Part shown: positions 6,793-11,502 of the stretch, one piece after another
How the letters are laid out: each line of letters starts with the position of its first letter
How positions within the stretch are numbered: the first letter of the stretch is position 1
NCBI GenBank assembly: GCA_019114645.1
Contig: DXFC01000038.1
Span: 1-11,502, forward strand
Length of the DNA: 11,502 nucleotides
DNA from: Candidatus Halomonas stercoripullorum
Lineage (GTDB): Bacteria; Pseudomonadota; Gammaproteobacteria; Pseudomonadales; Halomonadaceae
Direction: 5' to 3'
Translations under genes and position numbers: made by a program
Notes under the pieces: generated by a model
The model's input: only the letters and a program-made list of their open reading frames with translations
What the model was told of the DNA's origin: nothing
Databases searched by the model: none

Positions 6793-7251
6793 ATGCTTGA
6801 TACCATCCAGCGCTTTTTCCACCAGGCTCTGGCCGAGCCCAAGCGTTCTCAAGATGCCAAGCCAACGCTGGAGCGCGCTACTGCAGCACTGTTGTGCGAA
6901 GTGGTGCGCGCCGACTATCACACCGACCAGGCAGAGCTTGAGGCGCTGCAGCATCTGCTGCAGCGCCGTTTTGGCTTGGCTGACGCCGAGGTGACAGAGC
7001 TGATGCAGCTGGCACAGGAGGAGGTGGAGCAAGCTGTTGATCATTATCAGTTCGTCAGCCTGGTCAAGCAGCACTACGACTACCCCCAACGCTGCGAACT
7101 GGTGCGCATGATGTGGACGTTAGCCTTTGCTGACGGTGAGACCCATCATCTGGAAGAGCATCGTATTCGCCGCCTTGCCCAGTTGTTGCACGTCAGTCAT
7201 TCCGACTTCATTCGTGCCAAGTTGCAAGTGCAAGAGCAGGCAGGCAAGTAG
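6793..7251 (+). CDS. TerB-domain protein
   Basis: A 152-residue soluble, helical protein with one TerB-like domain (about residues 29-145). It shows the two pseudo-symmetric halves of the family: LLCEVVRADYHTDQAELEAL (33-52), and MMWTLAFADGETHHLEEHRI (107-126) leading into RRLAQLLHVS. Acidic residues Asp41, Asp45, Glu48, Asp114, Glu116 and Glu121/122 sit where TerB proteins carry metal-binding side chains. TerB was named for tellurite resistance, but most chromosomal single-domain versions have no known role and there are no other ter genes here. It begins 8 nt after dctM with a poor ribosome site (only TAGAG upstream), so it may be translated by coupling and belong to the TRAP transcript. 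Whether it has anything to do with transport is unknown. It converges with the membrane-protein gene with a 31-nt gap. Confidence 0.85.
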   Translation: MLDTIQRFFHQALAEPKRSQDAKPTLERATAALLCEVVRADYHTDQAELEALQHLLQRRFGLADAEVTELMQLAQEEVEQAVDHYQFVSLVKQHYDYPQRCELVRMMWTLAFADGETHHLEEHRIRRLAQLLHVSHSDFIRAKLQVQEQAGK

Positions 7252-7282
7252 CTTTAGGTGGGATGGAGGCGATTGATTGGTC

Positions 7283-7711
7283 TCAGGTGCTGTTATGCGA
7301 GCGCCGTCGGCGCCACTGATGATGAAAGGATTTGAACACCAGGGTCATCACGTAAACCAGCCACCCGGCGGTGGCCAGCACATTGAACAGCAGGAGTTTC
7401 TGGGGGCCGCCCATGGGGGCAATCAGGATTTCGATCAGCATGCCCACCAGCAGTGACAGCGTGATCGGCAGGGCCAGAATGTGCATCCACATCTCGGTGC
7501 GCCGCTTGCGTACATGGTAGCGGCTCAGGTAAACGCGAAACGGCCGGTGCAGGAAGCTGACCAGAATCATGGCCCCTAAAGCGAGCAGCGCGGCCAGGGT
7601 GGGTTCAATACTGTCGATGCGAGCCGACACACTGATCGACCAATAAAACAGGATCCACATCAAACCCGCCAGGATGGCGATGATATCGGCGTAGTGACGA
7701 ACCCGAAGCAT
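7283..7711 (-). CDS. Four-helix membrane protein, function unknown
   Basis: A 142-residue protein not recognised as any named family. Four hydrophobic segments (about 8-27, 36-54, 75-97 and 105-126) predict four membrane helices. A basic loop between helices 2 and 3 (HRPFRVYLSRYHVRKRR, 55-71) and a very basic tail (HHQWRRRRSHNST) would both face the cytoplasm by the positive-inside rule. There is no signal peptide, catalytic motif or conserved Cys pair. The ATG at 7711 has only a weak AAGAG upstream. The gene diverges from pyrC and converges with the TerB gene; neither gives a clue to function. That it is a real gene is supported by its length, its coherent membrane topology and the absence of a competing reading frame. 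Confidence 0.7.
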   Translation of the reverse strand: MLRVRHYADIIAILAGLMWILFYWSISVSARIDSIEPTLAALLALGAMILVSFLHRPFRVYLSRYHVRKRRTEMWMHILALPITLSLLVGMLIEILIAPMGGPQKLLLFNVLATAGWLVYVMTLVFKSFHHQWRRRRSHNST

Positions 7712-7877
7712 TGGCAGCGACTCTTATTGCAATAAACTCATGCTGAATGATACGGCAAATCTGGCTGCTGTGCTGAACTGAGGGTGCCTGGTAGGTCGAA
7801 AGCAAGGGGTAGCCCCTGGCGCTAAGGCTTCCGGTATACTCTGTTGCCATCTGATTTAATGAATGACAGGACTTGCC
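7712..7877. promoter_or_regulatory. Divergent intergenic region with probable pyrC promoter
   Basis: The 166 nt before the preferred pyrC start hold TATACT at 7835-7840, a 5/6 match to a -10 box, without a convincing -35 at the right distance. Just upstream, AGGGG/CCCCT (7805-7817) forms a 5-bp stem with a 3-nt loop, which could be an operator or chance. On the other side, TTATTGCAATAA (7724-7735) is a 12-nt palindrome 13 nt upstream of the membrane-protein ATG. No rho-independent terminator is seen. Confidence 0.45.
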
Positions 7878-8921
7878 GTGACTGCTATCACCTTGACCCG
7901 ACCCGACGATTGGCACTTGCACTTGCGTGATGGCGCAGCGCTGCACGCCGTACTCCCGGCTACAGCCCGCCAGATGGGGCGTGCGATCATCATGCCCAAC
8001 CTGTTGCCGCCCATCACGACGACTGAGCAAGCCTTGGCGTATCGCCAGCGAATTTTGGCCGCCCTGCCACAGGGCAGCAGCTTCGACCCCTTGATGACAC
8101 TGTATCTGACGGACAAGACCAGCGCGGAAGAGATTGAGCGTGCCGTAGCCAGTGGCATGGTGCATGCCGTGAAGCTGTATCCTGCCGGGGCTACGACCAA
8201 CTCCGATTCCGGTGTGACCGACCTGGCGCACTGTGACGAGGCGATTGCCACCATGGCACGCCTGGGCCTGCCACTGCTGATGCACGGCGAGGTTACGGAT
8301 GCCGAGATTGATATCTTTGACCGTGAAGCTGTTTTTATCGAGCGGGTCCTGAAGCCGTTGCTTGAAAGGCACCCTGATTTGAAGGTGGTGTTCGAGCATA
8401 TCACCACGGCTGAAGCGGCCATGTTTGTCACTCAGGCCCCAGCCAATGTGGCGGCCACGATCACTGTTCACCACCTGCTTTTCAACCGCAACCGAATGCT
8501 GGTCGGGGGGATTCGCCCGCATTACTACTGCCTGCCTATCCTCAAGCGCGAGCGGCATCGCCAAGCGTTGCTGGAGGCGGCAACTTCAGGCAGTGGCAAG
8601 TTTTTTCTCGGCACAGACAGCGCCCCGCATGCCCAGGGCGATAAGGAGTCAGCCTGTGGCTGTGCGGGCGCCTACACCGCGCCGGCGGCCATTGAGCTCT
8701 ATGCCATGGCATTTGACGAAGTCGGCGCCCTGGAGCGACTGGAAGGTTTTGCCAGCCACTTCGGCCCCGACTTCTATCAGTTGCCGCGTAATGCCGACAC
8801 CATCACATTGGTGCGTGAAGAGTGGGTCATGCCGGCTTCATTTGCCTATGGCGATGGACAGCGCATCGTGCCATTGCAGGCGGGCGAGACGCTGACCTGG
8901 AAAATGCAGGAAAGCGGTTGA
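7878..8921 (+). CDS. pyrC: Dihydroorotase
   Basis: A 347-residue type II dihydroorotase, close in length to E. coli PyrC (348). It is a zinc amidohydrolase that interconverts N-carbamoyl-aspartate and dihydroorotate, the third step of pyrimidine synthesis, in the cytoplasm. All metal and catalytic residues are present: His13 and His15 (DDWHLHLRDG), Lys99 to be carboxylated (KLYPAGATTNS), His136 (MHGEV), His174 (FEHITT) and Asp247 (GTDSAPH). Each is exactly three residues earlier than in E. coli. GTG at 7878 is preferred to the in-frame ATG at 7863, because AGGA lies 6 nt before the GTG and the ATG has no ribosome site; five residues are at stake. The gene is alone on its strand and ends before a long inverted repeat. 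Confidence 0.97.
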   Translation: MTAITLTRPDDWHLHLRDGAALHAVLPATARQMGRAIIMPNLLPPITTTEQALAYRQRILAALPQGSSFDPLMTLYLTDKTSAEEIERAVASGMVHAVKLYPAGATTNSDSGVTDLAHCDEAIATMARLGLPLLMHGEVTDAEIDIFDREAVFIERVLKPLLERHPDLKVVFEHITTAEAAMFVTQAPANVAATITVHHLLFNRNRMLVGGIRPHYYCLPILKRERHRQALLEAATSGSGKFFLGTDSAPHAQGDKESACGCAGAYTAPAAIELYAMAFDEVGALERLEGFASHFGPDFYQLPRNADTITLVREEWVMPASFAYGDGQRIVPLQAGETLTWKMQESG

Positions 8922-8936
8922 GCCCCGGAGCTGTTC

Positions 8937-8980
8937 CGTGACAAGCAACGGCCACCCTCGGGTGGCCGTTGCTTGTCACG
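8937..8980. terminator. Long perfect inverted repeat between pyrC and mtnN
   Basis: 21-nt arms at 8937-8957 and 8960-8980 are perfectly complementary (CGTGACAAGCAACGG... against its reverse), with a GC-rich core GGCCACC/GGTGGCC and a CTCG-type tip. It sits between the converging ends of pyrC and mtnN, so the best reading is a bidirectional terminator. No T-run of more than three follows on either strand, so it departs from the textbook intrinsic terminator; the outer arms GTTGCTTG carry the few available T residues. Confidence 0.7.
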
Positions 8981-9014
8981 CTATTCAACAAAAGTGACTG
9001 GTTATTGCAGCGTG

Positions 9015-9755
9015 TCAGTTCGCCGCCAGTGCGACGCTTTCTTCGGGGATCGTTTGGCCCAGACGGGCAATCATCAGCTCTACCATGCGTGCCGAATGTG
9101 AAGCGGCTTGTTCCAGGAACTGCTCGAATGAAAGGTGGTTGTCACCAGCGCCGACAATGTCGGAGAGGGCGCGCACCACCACAAAGGGGCAGCCGAACAG
9201 GTGGCAGGTCTGGGCAATGGCAGCCGCTTCCATTTCGGCGGCCAGCATGGTCGGAAATTGCATGCGGGCCTGGTTGACCCGCTCAAGGCTGGCCATGAAA
9301 ACGTCGCCGGTCGCGATCAGTCCTTCTACGACTTTCACTTCATCCAGCGCTTCGACGCACTCGCGGGCGAGAGTCACCAGGCGTGGGTCGGGCAGATAGG
9401 CAGCAGGCATCTGCGGCACCTGGCCATATTCGTAGCCAAACACGACAGCGTCCACATCGTGGTGACGCACTTCGCTCGACACGACAACGTCACCGATTTT
9501 CAGCCCTTCGCCGAAGCCACCGGCAGAGCCGGTATTGATGATTGCTTCGGGTTGGTAAAGGTCGAGCATCAGTGTCGTGCCAACGGCGGCATTGACCTTG
9601 CCGATGCCTGACTGCAGCAGGATGACATCAATCCCGTGCAGCTTGCCCAGATAGAAGGTACAGCCCACATGGGTCCGGGTGCGGCGATCCTGAAGCAGCG
9701 AAGCGAGGTGTTCCACTTCTTGCGGCATAGCGCCGATGATGCCGATGCATTTCAT
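9015..9755 (-). CDS. mtnN: 5'-methylthioadenosine/S-adenosylhomocysteine nucleosidase
   Basis: A 246-residue MTA/SAH nucleosidase (Pfs/MtnN). It removes adenine from S-adenosylhomocysteine, giving S-ribosylhomocysteine (the LuxS substrate), and from methylthioadenosine. It follows the E. coli protein closely: GIIGAMPQEV with general-acid Glu13, LLQSGIGKVNAA (46-57), INTGSAGG (73-80), GYEYGQ (107-112), Glu174 in AEMEA, which binds the ribose, and catalytic Asp199 in RALSDI. It has about 14 extra residues at the C-terminus compared with E. coli. It lies 56 nt downstream of luxS on the same strand, so both steps of this branch are encoded together. No good ribosome site precedes the ATG (AGAG about 12 nt away), so expression may depend on the luxS message. 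A long hairpin follows the gene. Confidence 0.97.
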   Translation of the reverse strand: MKCIGIIGAMPQEVEHLASLLQDRRTRTHVGCTFYLGKLHGIDVILLQSGIGKVNAAVGTTLMLDLYQPEAIINTGSAGGFGEGLKIGDVVVSSEVRHHDVDAVVFGYEYGQVPQMPAAYLPDPRLVTLARECVEALDEVKVVEGLIATGDVFMASLERVNQARMQFPTMLAAEMEAAAIAQTCHLFGCPFVVVRALSDIVGAGDNHLSFEQFLEQAASHSARMVELMIARLGQTIPEESVALAAN

Positions 9756-9811
9756 CGTGATAGTGACTCTGGGGTAATAACAAGGCTAAAGACGGCAAAG
9801 GGGCGAGTGCA

Positions 9812-10276
9812 TCAGGCAAAGACCTTGGTCCACTCGTCACGTTTGGCCAGGAAGCCGCGGGCGATCTGCTTGGCACCTTCCAGGCTATGGCTGGCTGCCC
9901 AGCCGCACTGGACTTCGTTGCAAGCCGGGACTTCAGTGGCTTCGAGTACGTCTTCCAGGGTCTTTTGCAGCAGCTCCAGGACGGCGTCATAGTCGTCATG
10001 GTTGATCAGTGCCACATAAAACCCTGTCTGGCAGCCCATCGGACTGATATCGACGATCCGGTCCGAGTGGTTGCGCGACAGCTCGGCCATGAGGTGCTCG
10101 AGGGAATGCAGTGCCGGCATCTCCATGTGGTCCTGGTTGGGCTGGCAGATCCGCATATCGTATTTGTGGATCATGTCGCCATTGAGCCCGGTCTTGACGT
10201 CGGCCAGGCGCACATAGGGAGCCTTCACCTTGGTGTGATCAAGGTTAAAGCTTTCGACATTCATCTTGTCGCTCAT
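9812..10276 (-). CDS. luxS: S-ribosylhomocysteine lyase (AI-2 synthase)
   Basis: A 154-residue LuxS. It splits S-ribosylhomocysteine into homocysteine and DPD, the precursor of autoinducer-2, as a metal-dependent cytoplasmic homodimer. The metal site is complete: His57, Glu60 and His61 (HSLEH), and Cys124 (VQCG). The catalytic Cys82 is in SPMGCQTGFY. The start at 10276 has GAGG upstream and gives MSDKMNVESF; the in-frame ATG at 10309 lies before the predicted transcription start and is rejected. By recall the sequence resembles Bacillus, actinobacterial and Deinococcus LuxS (NVESFNLDHTKVKAPYVRL, GCQTGFY, LEGAK) more than enteric LuxS (GCRTGFY, longer C-terminus), which may reflect old gene transfer. 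It lies between folD and mtnN, and its own promoter overlaps the folD end. Confidence 0.97.
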   Translation of the reverse strand: MSDKMNVESFNLDHTKVKAPYVRLADVKTGLNGDMIHKYDMRICQPNQDHMEMPALHSLEHLMAELSRNHSDRIVDISPMGCQTGFYVALINHDDYDAVLELLQKTLEDVLEATEVPACNEVQCGWAASHSLEGAKQIARGFLAKRDEWTKVFA

Positions 10277-10309
10277 GACGGCCTCGCAGAAGAAAAAACG
10301 GAAGCGCAT

Positions 10310-10338
10310 ATTCTACCCGAGTTTCCCGATCATGTCAG
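10310..10338 (-). promoter_or_regulatory. Sigma-70 promoter of luxS inside the folD 3' end
   Basis: On the minus strand, CTGACA (10338-10333) and TAGAAT (10315-10310) each match the sigma-70 hexamers at 5 of 6 positions, with the ideal 17-nt spacing. The -35 box includes the last two sense codons of folD and the spacer includes its stop. Transcription would begin near 10303, leaving a leader of about 27 nt before the luxS ATG. Confidence 0.7.
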
Positions 10339-11202
10339 GCCGTGCTCCATGGCGTCATGACGCTCGGCGGCCTGCAATGTATTTTCCAGTAGCGAGGCGA
10401 CCGTCATCGGGCCCACGCCACCGGGTACGGGGGTGATCCAGGCGGCACGCTCGGCTGCCGGAGCAAACTCGACATCACCGACCAGGCGGCCATCCTCTTC
10501 CCGGTTGATCCCCACATCAATGACGATGGCGCCTTTGCGTACCCACTCGCCCTTGACCAGTCCCGGATTGCCGACGGCAACCACCAGCAGTTCCGCGCGG
10601 CGTACATGGGCTTCCAGGTCACGGGTGAAGCGGTGACAGATGGTGGTAGTGCAGCCGGCCAGCATCAGTTCCAGAGCCATTGGGCGGCCGACAATGTTGG
10701 AGGCCCCGACCACCGTGGCGTTCAGGCCACGTACCGGCAGGTTGCTGGCCTGCAGTAGCGTCATGATGCCTTTGGGCGTGCAGGGGCGAAGTACAGGCAG
10801 GCGTTGCGCCAGGCGACCAAGGTTGTAGGGATGAAAGCCATCGACATCCTTGTGCGGCAGGATGCGCTCGAGTATCGGGCGTGGATCCAGATGTGCCGGC
10901 AGAGGGAGCTGGAGCAATATGCCATCAACACGAGGATCGGCATTGAGTTCATCAATCAGTTGTTCAAGTGCCGACTGGGTCGTATCGCTGGGCAGGGCAT
11001 ACTGAAAGGAGAGGATGCCGACCTGCTCGCAGGCGCGATGCTTATTGGCGACATAAACCTGCGACGCGGGGTCTTCACCCACTACAACGACGGCCAGGCC
11101 GGGCGCTCGTTTGCCATCTGCCTGTCGCGTTTCCACCTGATGTGCGACCTGCTTGCGAACCAGAGCGGCAATGGCTTTGCCATCGATAAGTTGGGCGGTC
11201 AT
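10330..11202 (-). CDS. folD: Bifunctional methylenetetrahydrofolate dehydrogenase/cyclohydrolase
   Basis: A 290-residue FolD, normal in length. It oxidises 5,10-methylene-THF with NADP and hydrolyses methenyl-THF to 10-formyl-THF in the cytoplasm, supplying one-carbon units for purines, initiator tRNA formylation and, indirectly, methionine. The active site is intact: Tyr50 and Lys54 (SQVYVANK), Gln98 in LLQLPLP and Asp121 in KDVDGFHP. The Rossmann part has VVGASNIVGRP, and the C-terminal family motif PVPGGVGPMT is present. The ATG at 11202 has a strong GGGGGAG site 5 nt upstream. It is the first gene of the folD-luxS-mtnN series (53 nt to luxS). The shared link is the methyl cycle: LuxS yields homocysteine and the folate pool supplies the methyl group to remake methionine. 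It diverges from tRNA-Pro. Confidence 0.97.
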   Translation of the reverse strand: MTAQLIDGKAIAALVRKQVAHQVETRQADGKRAPGLAVVVVGEDPASQVYVANKHRACEQVGILSFQYALPSDTTQSALEQLIDELNADPRVDGILLQLPLPAHLDPRPILERILPHKDVDGFHPYNLGRLAQRLPVLRPCTPKGIMTLLQASNLPVRGLNATVVGASNIVGRPMALELMLAGCTTTICHRFTRDLEAHVRRAELLVVAVGNPGLVKGEWVRKGAIVIDVGINREEDGRLVGDVEFAPAAERAAWITPVPGGVGPMTVASLLENTLQAAERHDAMEHGLT

Positions 11203-11340
11203 CGTGTCTCCCCCGGTAGTGTCATGACAGCAGTGAGGCCAAGCCGTCTCACTGCGTGAAGGCTGCCGATTCTCGCATGGTGAGACGCACAGGCAAAGCC
11301 GTCTGGTGATTCCTGAAGCAAGGATTGGTTACGGCAGCTA
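11203..11340. promoter_or_regulatory. Upstream region of folD with long imperfect hairpin
   Basis: CGTCTCACTGCG (11245-11256) pairs with CGCA (11274-11277) and GTGAGACG (11280-11287): 12 bp with a 2-nt bulge and a 17-nt loop. AAGCCGTCT also occurs twice (11241-11249 and 11296-11304). A weak folD promoter may be TTGCCT (11296-11291), 16 nt, GAGAAT (11274-11269) on the minus strand. The inner, promoter-distal arm would then lie at the start of the folD leader. The roles are unproven; a riboswitch was considered but no known pattern was recognised. Confidence 0.35.
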
Positions 11341-11368
11341 TTGACCGCGCTGGATTCTTGGGTAGAAT
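11341..11368 (+). promoter_or_regulatory. Strong sigma-70 promoter of tRNA-Pro
   Basis: TTGACC (11341-11346) and TAGAAT (11363-11368), both 5/6 matches, are separated by 16 nt. The GC-rich stretch after the -10 (ACGCAGCGCTC) is typical of stable-RNA promoters under stringent control. Transcription would start near 11375, giving a leader of about 46 nt that contains a 6-bp stem, CGACAC (11379-11384) with GTGTCG (11397-11402), presumably removed during 5' processing. Confidence 0.75.
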
Positions 11369-11421
11369 ACGCAGCGCTCGACACGGGTTCTTTGAAGTGT
11401 CGGGGGTCGTACATCGGCCGA

Positions 11422-11498
11422 CGGGGTGTAGCGCAGTCTGGTAGCGCGCCTGCTTTGGGAGCAGGATGTCGGGGGTTCGAATCCCTCCACCCCGACCA
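11422..11498 (+). tRNA. tRNA-Pro(TGG)
   Basis: A 77-nt cloverleaf. The acceptor stem CGGGGTG/CACCCCG (7 bp, perfect) has discriminator A11495 and an encoded CCA (11496-11498). The anticodon stem CCTGC/GCAGG encloses TTTGGGA, so the anticodon at 11456-11458 is TGG, which reads CCA, CCG and probably other proline codons. The T arm carries GGTTCGAATCC. It closely resembles E. coli proline tRNA(UGG). Only 4 nt follow before the window ends, so a terminator or further tRNA genes cannot be seen. The 3' end of tRNA genes is a common integration site for mobile elements, but none is visible here. Confidence 0.97.
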
Positions 11499-11502
11499 CA
11501 AG

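Noticed and set aside
6793..7251. Tellurite-resistance locus
   Set aside because: Only a single TerB-domain protein is present, with no terA, terC, terD, terE or terZ homologue, so resistance cannot be claimed.
7295..7313. GCGCC-GTC-GGCGC stem as the terminator of the TerB gene
   Set aside because: It lies inside the coding tail of the convergent membrane protein, in arginine codons, is only 5 bp and is not followed by T residues.
7724..7735. Palindrome TTATTGCAATAA as an operator
   Set aside because: A perfect 12-nt palindrome is expected about three times by chance in a window of this size, and no matching copy or regulator gene is near.
7605..8564. A 319-residue open frame on the minus strand across pyrC
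   Set aside because: It is antisense to an intact, fully motif-supported dihydroorotase and extends into the intergenic region. It has low-complexity, non-family-like composition and no ribosome site.
11422..11502. Integrated element at the tRNA-Pro 3' end
   Set aside because: Only four bases follow the tRNA, and no integrase or duplicated tRNA end is visible in the window.

Overview
The window looks like chromosome of a gammaproteobacterium, most probably Halomonas or a close relative. This rests on moderate-to-high GC content, the enteric/pseudomonad type of PyrC, MtnN and FolD, a tRNA-Pro with encoded CCA, and TRAP transporters as in marine and halophilic bacteria. The genus is inferred from recall of typical proteins, not from a search.

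Left part (1-6784): what appears to be a catabolic and uptake locus for an organic acid. On the minus strand a class III (CaiB/BaiF) CoA-transferase is followed after 29 nt by an HMG-CoA-lyase-family gene that runs off the left edge. A LysR regulator diverges from this pair. It ends tail-to-tail, with a 15-nt overlap, against a YdfG-like NADP-dependent short-chain dehydrogenase. Divergent from the dehydrogenase is a complete TRAP transporter, dctP-dctQ-dctM, with a terminator-like hairpin between dctP and dctQ. A near-identical sequence, TCGT(T/A)TTTGGCGAA, lies in both divergent intergenic regions and fits the T-N11-A operator form of LysR regulators. This suggests one regulon: uptake by TRAP, activation to a CoA thioester, cleavage by the lyase, and a dehydrogenase acting before or after. 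The substrate cannot be read from the sequence; a short hydroxylated or branched dicarboxylate is a reasonable guess.

Middle (6793-7711): a TerB-domain protein lies 8 nt after dctM and may be co-transcribed with it. A convergent four-helix membrane protein of unknown function follows.

Right part (7878-11502): housekeeping genes. pyrC (dihydroorotase) faces the minus-strand series folD-luxS-mtnN. A 44-nt perfect inverted repeat separates pyrC from mtnN. MtnN and LuxS carry out consecutive steps of S-adenosylhomocysteine recycling and AI-2 formation, and FolD feeds the one-carbon pool that remethylates homocysteine. luxS appears to have its own good sigma-70 promoter inside the 3' end of folD. 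The window closes with tRNA-Pro(TGG), preceded by a strong promoter and divergent from folD.

No insertion sequence, CRISPR array, prophage gene or rRNA was seen, and no stretch longer than 300 nt lacks a gene.
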